From assembly GCF_004341235.1 (NCBI RefSeq), contig NZ_SLUP01000011.1, forward strand, positions 56,265 through 120,264: 64,000 nt of DNA, in the 5' to 3' direction. Below, piece by piece: positions 16,238 through 24,206 of the stretch; the stretch's first letter is position 1; each line of letters begins with the position of its first letter. A program made the position numbers and the translations under genes. The stretch comes from Mariniflexile fucanivorans (GTDB lineage: Bacteria > Bacteroidota > Bacteroidia > Flavobacteriales > Flavobacteriaceae). The notes below the pieces were generated by a model, which was not told the origin of the DNA, did no database searches, and worked only from the letters and a program-made list of their open reading frames with translations.

Positions 16238-16771
16238 ATGAAATCTTCTACTCCACAACACTGGCATGTACTATATACTAAACATCGACACGAAAAAAAA
16301 GTGGAACAGTTATTACAGGAAAAAAACATTGAGGTTTTTTTGCCTATGATTAAAACCATAAGAATATGGAGTGATCGAAAAAAGAAAATCCTTACCCCTC
16401 TTTTTGCCCGCTATATTTTTGTAAAAGTCCATTCAAAAAAGGATTTTTATGATGCACTGTCCACAGATGGTGTTATTAAGTCTGTTAAATTTGGTAGTGA
16501 CTACGCCATGGTGAGGGCTAATGAGATTTTTCAAATAAAACAATTGTTAAATTTGGAGGAAGCTTCGGATATTAAGGTTGAAAACCATTTACCAAGAAGC
16601 GGTCAAAAAATGAAAATCTGCTATGGCCCCTTAATTGGACTAGATTGCGAAGTAGTCAATGCCAATAATAAGTGTAAAGTTGTTGTTAGAATTGAATCTA
16701 TACAAAATTACATAACGGCTCATTTACCAAGCTTATATTTAGAACCAAAAACATTTATAGGTAACAGTTAA
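16238..16771 (+). CDS. NusG-family specialised antitermination factor (UpxY/RfaH/LoaP-like)
   Basis: A 177-residue protein. Residues ~7-110 are the NusG N-terminal domain (WHVLYTKHRHEKKVEQLLQEKNIEVFLP, then LTPLFARYIFVKV), which binds the RNA polymerase clamp. Residues ~125-172 are a KOW-type domain (PRSGQKMKICYGPLIGLDCEVVN). In Bacteroidota such paralogues (UpxY type) act on the operon next to them by suppressing premature termination. Here the gene is divergent from the eCIS operon rather than its first gene, and its 3' end faces the symporter gene, separated by a strong hairpin. The most likely target is the 15-kb eCIS operon. This is inferred from adjacency; a distant target cannot be excluded. 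Confidence 0.85.
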   Translation: MKSSTPQHWHVLYTKHRHEKKVEQLLQEKNIEVFLPMIKTIRIWSDRKKKILTPLFARYIFVKVHSKKDFYDALSTDGVIKSVKFGSDYAMVRANEIFQIKQLLNLEEASDIKVENHLPRSGQKMKICYGPLIGLDCEVVNANNKCKVVVRIESIQNYITAHLPSLYLEPKTFIGNS

Positions 16772-16798
16772 ATTATTTTATATTTTTCTAATAAATAA

Positions 16799-16822
16799 TT
16801 TCATTTACCAAAGTAAATGAAA
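16799..16822. terminator. bidirectional terminator between converging genes
   Basis: A perfect 10-bp stem (TTTCATTTAC / GTAAATGAAA) with a 4-base CAAA loop lies between the convergent NusG-paralogue and symporter genes. Read leftward it is followed by an AT-rich, T-containing tail, so it can end transcription from both sides. Confidence 0.7.
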
Positions 16823-16826
16823 CCGC

Positions 16827-18473
16827 TTACCAAAACAAACAATATAAGGCTGCTGTTACAATGCATACAACAAAAGATCCTATATTGAATAATGGTGAGG
16901 TTTTAAATATGTCTTTGGATAAATCGATTCCTTTTTCATCATCTTTTCCTTTATTCTGAAGGTAGCTTAATACAACAATTATTAACATTGTAAGCACAGC
17001 AGTTAAGCCCATTTGATGCATCCACGGCTCTAAGGCCGCTATGGGAAGATATTTTAATAATAAAGCAATTGGTATGGAGAGTAAAGCTCCCCAAATAGCG
17101 GCATTATTAGTAGTCTTTTTCCAGAAAAGCCCTAAAATGAATACTGCTAAAATACCAGGGCTAACAACCCCTGTCCATTCCTGAATAAATTGGAAAGCTT
17201 GATCAATACCACCTAAAAGTGGCGCCATAATAACCGCTATTATTAAAGCCACAGCTGCCGAAATACGCCCAACATTTACAGTTGTTTTATCATTTGCATT
17301 CTTGTTAATGTACTGCTTATAAATATCCATAGTGAAAATGGTGGATGTTGAATTTAACATCGACGCTAACGATGATACAATGGCCGCAGCCAATGCAGCA
17401 AATGCCACTCCTTTTAATCCCGTTGGTAAAAATTGTAATAACCAAGGATATGCTTTATCTGCTTGCCCTGTAGTTGGCATGCTTAATTGTCCGGCTTCTC
17501 CCAAGCCTGCCATAATGGAAGGATCGTTAACCATAACATACGCTGCAATACCTGGAATAACAACTATTAAAGGGATAATTATTTTTAAGCCTGCCGCCAA
17601 TAAAATACCTTTTTGAGATTCTTTTAAAGATTTTGCAGCCAAAGTTCGTTGAATGATATATTGATTGAAGCCCCAATAGTAAATATTGGCAACCCATAAA
17701 CCCCCTATTAGCACCCAAATACCTGGTAAATTTAAATAATTGACGTTTGTACTGCCATCGTTATTAAATTCATCCAATATCATATGGAATTTCTCTGGTG
17801 CCGCATCCAATACTTTAGAAAATCCTGCTAGCATACCTTCGCCACCAGACACGGTATTTAAAGCCAAATATGTTGTTGCCAAACCTCCTAAAATTAAAAA
17901 AACCACTTGGATCACATCCGTCCAAGCTACAGACGATAAACCGCCATATAACGAATAGGCTGCAGCAAACAGTGCTAAACCTATAACCGCATACATCATA
18001 TCTACCCCCATAATGGTTTCAATAGCTAAACCCCCTAAATACAATACAGAAGCTAGGTTAACAAATACGTAAAGTGCGATCCAAAATACGGCTAGTATCG
18101 TTTTTAAATTGGTGGAGAATCTTTTTTCAACAAACTCAGGAATGGTGTAAAGTCCTTTTTCTATAAAAATTGGTAAAAAATATTTGCCCACAATGATTAA
18201 TGTGATGGCAGCCATCCATTCATAAGAAGCAATGGCTAAACCTAATGCAAAGCCAGAACCAGACATACCAATAAACTGTTCTGCCGAAATATTTGCAGCA
18301 ATTAAAGAAGTACCTATGGCCCACCAAGGCAAGGATTTACTCGCCAAGAAATAGTCTTCGGCATTTTTCTCATGACCAGCTTTATCTCGAGAAACCCAAA
18401 GTCCTACCCCTAAAATTAATATAGCATAGGCTACAAATACGGCATAATCCCAAAATTCAAATCCATTTGTCAT
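16827..18473 (-). CDS. sodium/sugar symporter, SSS family (vSGLT-like, probable galactose transporter)
   Basis: A 548-residue inner-membrane protein with about 14 hydrophobic segments. The opening helix (DYAVFVAYAILILGVGLWVS), the SLPWWAIGTSLIAANISAEQFIGMSGSGF segment and the WVANIYYWGFNQYIIQRTLAAKS segment closely resemble Vibrio SglT, whose Tyr/Asn/Gln residues in this region contact galactose. Unpaired symporters of this kind move one sugar with Na+. Its gene is divergent from a GntR gene followed by galK and galT, so galactose (or a close galactoside) is the expected substrate. That is the product that the neighbouring beta-galactosidases would release. A TAnnTTTG-type box lies at 18570-18577 on its strand, about 100 bases upstream. 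Confidence 0.85.
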   Translation of the reverse strand: MTNGFEFWDYAVFVAYAILILGVGLWVSRDKAGHEKNAEDYFLASKSLPWWAIGTSLIAANISAEQFIGMSGSGFALGLAIASYEWMAAITLIIVGKYFLPIFIEKGLYTIPEFVEKRFSTNLKTILAVFWIALYVFVNLASVLYLGGLAIETIMGVDMMYAVIGLALFAAAYSLYGGLSSVAWTDVIQVVFLILGGLATTYLALNTVSGGEGMLAGFSKVLDAAPEKFHMILDEFNNDGSTNVNYLNLPGIWVLIGGLWVANIYYWGFNQYIIQRTLAAKSLKESQKGILLAAGLKIIIPLIVVIPGIAAYVMVNDPSIMAGLGEAGQLSMPTTGQADKAYPWLLQFLPTGLKGVAFAALAAAIVSSLASMLNSTSTIFTMDIYKQYINKNANDKTTVNVGRISAAVALIIAVIMAPLLGGIDQAFQFIQEWTGVVSPGILAVFILGLFWKKTTNNAAIWGALLSIPIALLLKYLPIAALEPWMHQMGLTAVLTMLIIVVLSYLQNKGKDDEKGIDLSKDIFKTSPLFNIGSFVVCIVTAALYCLFW

Positions 18474-18569
18474 AGTTAGTTATTTAGTTTGTTTAGTAAA
18501 TTTCAAAGTCTTAAAAGGCAAAAAACAATAATCACCTTCAAAACCGAACCTGTTATTTATAATAATTTT

Positions 18570-18577
18570 CAAATATA
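18570..18577 (-). promoter_or_regulatory. -7 box candidate for the symporter gene
   Basis: Read on the minus strand this is TATATTTG, a full match to the Bacteroidota TAnnTTTG box, about 97 bases before the symporter start. No clear -33 TTG is at the expected distance, so it may be activator-dependent or spurious. Confidence 0.4.
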
Positions 18578-18633
18578 TAAAAAAGCAACAAAACATACCA
18601 GTACCTACTAGTTTTTAGTTAAATATTTTTTTA

Positions 18634-18641
18634 TACCTTTG
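18634..18641 (+). promoter_or_regulatory. -7 box for gntR-galK-galT, nearly leaderless
   Basis: TACCTTTG matches TAnnTTTG and ends only 4 bases before the ATG at 18646. With the usual short distance from box to transcription start, the mRNA would begin at or next to the start codon. A second in-frame ATG lies at 18652 and could be used instead. The ACTAGT palindrome just upstream (18607-18612) is a possible regulator site, unproven. Confidence 0.5.
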
Positions 18642-18645
18642 CCAC

Positions 18646-19650
18646 ATGAGCATGATTCGTGTTAAAAAACAAATAGGAACCCCTAAATACAAACAAATTA
18701 TAGCATCCATTGAAGACGCTATAGTTTCTGGCACTTTAAAAAAAGGCGATCAATTACCTTCTTTAAACAGTATTAGAGACACTCATAAACTTTCAAGAGA
18801 CACCGTTTTAATGGCATTTAACGAATTGAAAACCAGAGGCATTATACAATCTGTTGTCGGAAAAGGTTATTATCTTATAAATGATAACATTGAAGTATCC
18901 CAAAAAGTGTTCTTGTTATTCGATGAACTCAATTCGTTCAAGGAAGATCTTTATAATTCCTTTATTAATAATCTTGGAGAAAACATTCGTGTAGATACCT
19001 ATTTCCATCATTTTAATGAAGACATGTTCAGTAAATTGATTCATGAAAATACAGGCATTTACAACTATTATGTTATTATGCCTGCCAATTTACAGAACAC
19101 CAATTTGGTTTTAGATGTGCTTCCTAAAGATAAAGTTTACATACTAGATCAAACACATCCTGAATTATCCGAATATTCAGGTATTTATCAAAATTTTGAA
19201 AAGGATATCTTAAATAGTCTCAACAAAGCTTTACCATCCATTCAGAATTACAAAAAAATGATATTGTTTTTTGACCACAATCGGCAACCTCAGGGGATGC
19301 TAAAGGGATTCAAGAAATTTTGCAAAATAAATGCTATTACAAATGAAGTTATTAGTTCTTTTCAAAATAGAGAATTAAATAAAGGTGATGTTTTTGTAAT
19401 ACCCGATGATAAAAACCTTTTACGTGTCATCAAAAAAATTAAGGAAGAAAAATTTGTTCTTTCTAAAGATATTGGAATAATATCATACAACGACACCTTA
19501 CTAAAAGAAATTGTTGAAGGTGGCATAACCACTATCTCTACCGATTTTAATGCTATGGGAGAGCGTTTAGCAAAAATGATCCTTAATAAAGAACAACTAC
19601 AACTACAAATAGAAAACACCAATAATTTAATTCTAAGAAATTCCTTGTAA
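18646..19650 (+). CDS. GntR-family regulator with LacI-like sugar-sensing domain (galactose operon)
   Basis: A 334-residue protein. Residues ~10-80 are a GntR winged helix (PKYKQIIASIEDAIVSGTLKKGDQLPS, RDTVLMAFNELKTRGIIQSVVGKGYYL). The rest resembles a periplasmic-binding-protein/LacI sensor fold (GIISYNDTLLKEIVEGGITTISTDFNAMG near 275-305), which binds a free sugar. GntR proteins with this architecture control sugar catabolism in Bacteroidota. The gene is divergent from the symporter and is followed by galK after 18 bases and galT after 20 more, so it probably regulates galactose uptake and breakdown, sensing galactose or a derivative. Confidence 0.85.
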   Translation: MSMIRVKKQIGTPKYKQIIASIEDAIVSGTLKKGDQLPSLNSIRDTHKLSRDTVLMAFNELKTRGIIQSVVGKGYYLINDNIEVSQKVFLLFDELNSFKEDLYNSFINNLGENIRVDTYFHHFNEDMFSKLIHENTGIYNYYVIMPANLQNTNLVLDVLPKDKVYILDQTHPELSEYSGIYQNFEKDILNSLNKALPSIQNYKKMILFFDHNRQPQGMLKGFKKFCKINAITNEVISSFQNRELNKGDVFVIPDDKNLLRVIKKIKEEKFVLSKDIGIISYNDTLLKEIVEGGITTISTDFNAMGERLAKMILNKEQLQLQIENTNNLILRNSL

Positions 19651-19668
19651 CAAAATATAAAACTAAAC

Positions 19669-20817
19669 ATGAGTACAGCACTAATTAACACCATAAAAAA
19701 TAGCTTCTTTTCCAAGTTTCAAAAAGAGCCTATCCTGATATTTTCTCCTGGACGTATCAATATTATTGGAGAACATACCGATTACAACGATGGCTTTGTA
19801 TTTCCTGCTGCAGTAGATAAAGGCATTGTTGCTGGTATCCAAAAAAGCGATACCAATACATCCATTGCTTATGCTGCTGATAAAGATGAAAGTATCGAAT
19901 TTTCACTTGATAAACTTAAACCTCTAGCACAGGGTAGCTGGCAAAATTATATCCTCGGAGTGGTTGCCGAAATTCAAAATAGAAGTAAAACTTTGGGGAA
20001 TTTTAATATTGCTTTTGGTGGCGATATTCCTGGGGGTGCGGGCATGTCATCATCGGCTGCTTTAGAAAACAGTGTGGTTTTTGGTTTAAATGAATTGTTT
20101 GATTTAGGATTGACCAAACACGAAATGATTTTAATTTCGCAAAAAGCCGAACATAATTACGTTGGTGTAAAATGTGGCATCATGGACCAATACGCCAGCA
20201 TGTTTGGTATTGAGAACCATGCATTGTTACTGGATTGTAGAACGGTAAAATCGAAACCTTTTGAAATTGACTTTAAAGACCATGAACTCATTTTAATAAA
20301 TACCAATGTGAAGCACAGCTTATCTGATAGTGCCTATAACGATAGACGCTCGGTATGCGAATCGGTTGCAGAAATGCTGAACGTAAAAGCTTTAAGAGAC
20401 GCTACGGAATTTGATCTGGAATCCATAAAAGATAGAATTACACCGGAAAACTATCAAAAAGTATTGTACGTCATTCAAGAAAACGAGCGTGCTGTTCGTG
20501 CTTCAAAAGCAATGCAAGAAGATGATTTGGAAACACTAGGAGAACTTATTTATGCCTCGCACAACGGGTTGCAAAACCAATATAAGGTGAGTTGCGATGA
20601 ATTGGATTTTTTAGTGGAACAAGCCAAATTGAACGGTCATGTTTTAGGTGCTAGAATGATGGGGGGTGGTTTTGGTGGCTGTACCATTAATTTGATAGAA
20701 AAAGCAGAAACTGAATCTTTTAAAATGTTTGTTTCTGAAGCTTATAAAAATGAATTCAACAAAGAGTGTTCCATTTACGATGTTAAACTTTCTGATGGTA
20801 CACATCTAATTAAATAA
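19669..20817 (+). CDS. galK: galactokinase
   Basis: Phosphorylates alpha-D-galactose to galactose 1-phosphate in the Leloir pathway. The 382-residue protein has all GHMP-kinase motifs: the galactokinase signature GRINIIGEHTDYNDGFVFP (residues ~27-45), the ATP-binding GGDIPGGAGMSSSAALE (~123-139) and the C-terminal GARMMGGGFGGCTI (~335-348). Length matches bacterial GalK. It is the second gene of a gntR-galK-galT operon and is cytoplasmic. The galactose presumably comes from the symporter next door and from beta-galactosidase action on algal galactans. Confidence 0.96.
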   Translation: MSTALINTIKNSFFSKFQKEPILIFSPGRINIIGEHTDYNDGFVFPAAVDKGIVAGIQKSDTNTSIAYAADKDESIEFSLDKLKPLAQGSWQNYILGVVAEIQNRSKTLGNFNIAFGGDIPGGAGMSSSAALENSVVFGLNELFDLGLTKHEMILISQKAEHNYVGVKCGIMDQYASMFGIENHALLLDCRTVKSKPFEIDFKDHELILINTNVKHSLSDSAYNDRRSVCESVAEMLNVKALRDATEFDLESIKDRITPENYQKVLYVIQENERAVRASKAMQEDDLETLGELIYASHNGLQNQYKVSCDELDFLVEQAKLNGHVLGARMMGGGFGGCTINLIEKAETESFKMFVSEAYKNEFNKECSIYDVKLSDGTHLIK

Positions 20818-20837
20818 TTAAGATTTTTTAAAACAAC

Positions 20838-21857
20838 ATGAATACGGATTTACAAGATTACTCGCATAAAAGATATAATATTTTAACAGGCGAATGGGTT
20901 TTGGTATCGCCACATCGTGCCAAACGCCCTTGGCAAGGGCAAAACGAAGCAGTTTCAAATGAAGTAAGACCCAAACACGATCCAAGTTGCTATTTATGTG
21001 CTGGAAACACCCGAATTAATGGTGAAATAAATCCTAATTATGAAGATGTATTTGTATTCACCAACGATTTTGCTGCTTTACAAACCGATTCTAAAAATTT
21101 TCAAGTTGAAGATGGTTTACTATTGGCGCAAAGCGAACAAGGCATCTGTAAAGTGATTTGTTTTAGTCCAGACCACTCCAAAAGTTTGGCGGACATGCAA
21201 CCTTCTGAAATTGAAAAAGTAGTTTTTGCATGTCAACGGGAATACAAAGAACTTGCGGAAAACGAATTGATCAATTACGTTCAGATATTTGAAAATAAAG
21301 GTGCCGTTATGGGCTGTAGCAATCCGCATCCACACGGTCAAATTTGGAGCCAAACGAGTCTTCCTAATGAAGTTGACAAGAAAGACAAACACCAATTGGC
21401 ATATTATAATAAAAACAAAAGCAGTCTTTTAGGCGATTATATTAAACAGGAATTATCAAAAAACGAACGTATTATTTTTGAAAATGAGGCATTTGTAGTG
21501 CTCGTGCCTTTTTGGGCTGTGTGGCCTTTTGAAGCTATGATTGTTCCCAAAAGACATCAATCCAACATTCTTGAATTGAAAGATAACGAATCGCTGCTTT
21601 TTGCTGAAGCTATTTCGGTATTGACCAAAGTTTATGATAGGTTATTCAACACCTCATTCCCCTACTCTAGTGGAATACACCAAGCACCAACCAATGGAAA
21701 AGATAACAGCCATTGGCATTGGCACATGAGTTTTTATCCGCCTTTGTTAAGAAGCGCCAGTGTTAAGAAGTTTATGGTAGGTTATGAAATGTTTGGTTCA
21801 CCACAACGTGATATAACCGCAGAAATTGCTTGTAATAAATTGAAAGAGCTTATTTGA
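20838..21857 (+). CDS. galT: galactose-1-phosphate uridylyltransferase
   Basis: Exchanges UMP between UDP-glucose and galactose 1-phosphate. The 339-residue protein shows the zinc-site CYLCAG near residues 52-57, the active-site NPHPHGQIW near 161-169 (the second His forms the uridylyl intermediate), and the C-terminal HQAPTNGKDNSHWHWHMSFYPP metal and substrate segment near 282-303. It is the last gene of the gal operon. The next gene is convergent and only 29 bases away, with no clear terminator hairpin between them. A UDP-galactose 4-epimerase gene, needed to complete the pathway, is not in the window. Confidence 0.96.
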   Translation: MNTDLQDYSHKRYNILTGEWVLVSPHRAKRPWQGQNEAVSNEVRPKHDPSCYLCAGNTRINGEINPNYEDVFVFTNDFAALQTDSKNFQVEDGLLLAQSEQGICKVICFSPDHSKSLADMQPSEIEKVVFACQREYKELAENELINYVQIFENKGAVMGCSNPHPHGQIWSQTSLPNEVDKKDKHQLAYYNKNKSSLLGDYIKQELSKNERIIFENEAFVVLVPFWAVWPFEAMIVPKRHQSNILELKDNESLLFAEAISVLTKVYDRLFNTSFPYSSGIHQAPTNGKDNSHWHWHMSFYPPLLRSASVKKFMVGYEMFGSPQRDITAEIACNKLKELI

Positions 21858-21886
21858 TTTTACTCATAATTATAGATTTTAAAAAC

Positions 21887-23437
21887 TTAGTTTACAATAA
21901 TTTTTTTGGTAAAATAGTTAAATCCGGATTTTATTTTAACTATATATACACCAACGGAAAGATTGCTAATATTTATGCTAGAACCTAAATTGGATACTTT
22001 TTTAATTTGCTGCCCCATGGTGTTATAAATAGTTAATTCTATCTTACTGTTTTTCATTTCATTTGAATAGACGAAGTTTAAAACACCATCCTTTACTACT
22101 GTTGGATAAATTAAAATTGTAGAATCGATTGAATTATCACCAACTGATAGTTGTTCTCCTTGTTCGTAAACTTCCTGGGTATAAGCTACTGGCGAAATGT
22201 GATCGCGGTACATAACACCCGAAGTACTTAATGTTACCGGAGTGCGCACAGACATTAAAGAATATACTGCATTGTCTGGTTGCCAAGTAAATACGGCGTA
22301 ACGCTCTATAAAATCCGTATCATCTAACTTATTGATGTACGATTCCAAACCATCGCTTGCGTCTTCATTGGTAGTGGGCTTGTTAGACACCCAAGTAGCG
22401 CCATAATTGAATTCTTTAATCCAAATGGGACGTTGCCATTTATCATAAATTGCTTTTAACCAATTGTAAAAACCCTCTGGTGTTGTTTTTTTATAATAAT
22501 GTACTACCATATAATCAACACGTAAGCCATTTGCTTCAGCTTTTGTCATGAACTCATCGCGCCAAGCAGCTCCAACGGCTCCATCTGTATTTGCAGGAGA
22601 ACCCAAACGCAACCCCGAGGCTAATAATTCTTCGTATTTTTCGATAGCTTTATCAACTGTCATATTGGATTGATCCTCATTATCGGGTTCGTTAAAAGCC
22701 ATGTAATGCGTAATGTCCATTCGCTCACCCAAACTTACTGCCTTAGCTATAGAACCGCCACCCCATTGGTTTGGCACAAACTCTGCATCTCCAATGCTTT
22801 CTCCTGTTGTTCCCCAATTGTAATACCACGAATTATCAAGGGCTGCAACCACATCGTCCCCTTTAGCGCCTAAGCCTTTTTTCTTGATATTTCTCCAAGG
22901 TGAAATGCGAATGAAGGATACTTTTTGTTGCAAATTTGCTGGAAGATTAATACTTAAATCAGCATCGGCAGCCACATAAACTTTACTGGCGCCGGTTCCA
23001 TTTATATGTTCAGCAAAAGTGGCCATATATCCTTTTTCCAATGTAAACGAAACTGCCCAATCATCATTTTCGCCTAAAGTACCGTTATAGTAACCACAAT
23101 AAATTTCTTTTTCTTCTCCAGAAAAATTATAACCCGAATAAATTTTTAGCACCGGATCATTCACTATAGCGGCATCAAATACAGCTTTTGCTGATTGAAA
23201 ATCGGAAAGTGCTTGAGTCATTGCTGTAGAAGTGGTAGCACAATCCGCAAGCACAACATTAGCATCATTAATTGCTAATTGAAAAGCATCTATTGCGGAT
23301 TGCGGATATTGCCCGTAGCTATCGCCTACTGTAACGGAAGCTAACGATGTTTGTCCAGCATTCACACCATTTAATAGTTCCAAACGATTCTCTGAGGCTA
23401 AATAATGAAATGTTATCAAAAAAGAATCGTCCTTCAT
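21887..23437 (-). CDS. GH128-like glycoside hydrolase, catalytic and T9SS part (3' section of a frameshifted gene)
   Basis: A clan GH-A enzyme fragment of 516 residues. It has a beta-rich beta-gamma-crystallin-like segment (IYSGYNFSGEEKEIYCGYYNGTLGENDDWAVSF), then a TIM barrel with HYMAFNEPDNEDQ (Glu of NEPD as acid/base) and PIWIKEFNYGATW (Glu as nucleophile), as in the GH128 / 'glycosyl hydrolase catalytic core' family. The last ~75 residues are a type A secretion-IX sorting domain (INISNLSVGVYIVKI ... KKIIVN). The apparent start MKDDSFLITFHY is an out-of-frame artefact. The meaningful frame begins about ASENRLELLNGVNAG, which continues the sequence encoded by 23319-24026 in another frame. 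The substrate is not clear; the locus suggests an algal galactan or glucan. Confidence 0.78.
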   Translation of the reverse strand: MKDDSFLITFHYLASENRLELLNGVNAGQTSLASVTVGDSYGQYPQSAIDAFQLAINDANVVLADCATTSTAMTQALSDFQSAKAVFDAAIVNDPVLKIYSGYNFSGEEKEIYCGYYNGTLGENDDWAVSFTLEKGYMATFAEHINGTGASKVYVAADADLSINLPANLQQKVSFIRISPWRNIKKKGLGAKGDDVVAALDNSWYYNWGTTGESIGDAEFVPNQWGGGSIAKAVSLGERMDITHYMAFNEPDNEDQSNMTVDKAIEKYEELLASGLRLGSPANTDGAVGAAWRDEFMTKAEANGLRVDYMVVHYYKKTTPEGFYNWLKAIYDKWQRPIWIKEFNYGATWVSNKPTTNEDASDGLESYINKLDDTDFIERYAVFTWQPDNAVYSLMSVRTPVTLSTSGVMYRDHISPVAYTQEVYEQGEQLSVGDNSIDSTILIYPTVVKDGVLNFVYSNEMKNSKIELTIYNTMGQQIKKVSNLGSSINISNLSVGVYIVKIKSGFNYFTKKIIVN

Positions 23438-24026
23438 TATTGTACATATAGTTTAATTGAATATCTATTTTGGCAACATCTAATGCAGTTTCTAAAAAAG
23501 GAATCTCTGCTGCCATGAGTGTTCCGTTATTATAAAAATCAACTTTTTGAGTGGTAAAATTTACATTTGCCGAAAGGGAATAAAGTGTATTAGTCGTATA
23601 CGTTGAAGGTATTAAAGCACCTGTATAGCCACTTGGAATACCTGCATCCATGGTACTCGCATATTGTATATTTGTATTGCTAGATAAAGCAAATGTAAAA
23701 CTTGCTAAATATTTTCCTGTTGAAGAAATTAAACTCATATTACAATTCACATAATTTCGGGTACTAGACATATCGAAAGCATATGAAAAATTATCTGTTA
23801 CCGAACTGAATGTGCGATAAACGGCTGGTTTATCTGTAGAATAATCCAATTTAAGTTGACCATTGTCTACTGTTACCTGTCCTGAAGTATTGTACTCTGT
23901 CCATTCGCTAGGAATAGCTCCAGCTGTATCAAAAGTATCATTTACGATACTACCGCACGCAGAAGTTTGTGCAAAGCTATTTAAGGCTAGAAATAAAACT
24001 GATAGAAATAGTAGTGTTCTTTTCAT
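23319..24026 (-). CDS. GH128-like protein, signal peptide and LamG-like domain (5' section of the frameshifted gene)
   Basis: The 5' part of the same gene. It encodes a signal peptide (MKRTLLFLSVLFLALNSFAQ) and a concanavalin/LamG-like carbohydrate-binding domain that ends RFFFDNISLF, the usual last strand of such domains. Beyond that the frame reads SLRESFGTIKW..., which is not domain-like, while the +1 frame reads ASENRLELLNGVNAG. A one-base indel therefore lies at about 23395-23410. The intact product would be ~710 residues: export signal, LamG-like domain, crystallin-like domain, TIM barrel, T9SS tail. A conserved operator and promoter (24054-24109) precede it, suggesting the gene was recently functional or that the shift is a sequencing or assembly error. 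Confidence 0.75.
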   Translation of the reverse strand: MKRTLLFLSVLFLALNSFAQTSACGSIVNDTFDTAGAIPSEWTEYNTSGQVTVDNGQLKLDYSTDKPAVYRTFSSVTDNFSYAFDMSSTRNYVNCNMSLISSTGKYLASFTFALSSNTNIQYASTMDAGIPSGYTGALIPSTYTTNTLYSLSANVNFTTQKVDFYNNGTLMAAEIPFLETALDVAKIDIQLNYMYNNEGRFFFDNISLFSLRESFGTIKWCECWTNIVSFRYSRR

Positions 24027-24053
24027 TTTTTTGGTTTTAACAGTTTAATACTT

Positions 24054-24109
24054 CAAAACTATAAAATTTCAAAACTTTATAATTCTCATTTAAGCTGTAC
24101 AAATGTTGC
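24054..24109 (-). promoter_or_regulatory. HTCS-type operator and -7 box, copy 1 (GH128-like gene)
   Basis: Read leftward: GCAACATT (24109-24102), 40 bases, then TAGTTTTG (24061-24054), a TAnnTTTG box 28 bases before the ATG. Within the spacer TGAGAATTATAA begins 21 bases after the start of the core; copy 2 has the identical 12-mer at the identical place. Confidence 0.7.
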
Positions 24110-24206
24110 AATACACAAAAAAGAGGGCAATTAAGGCATGTATTTTAATTGATATAGATTCTTCCTTTACCAAACAAACCTTTCTATTTCTATATGGGAA
24201 GTGAAT

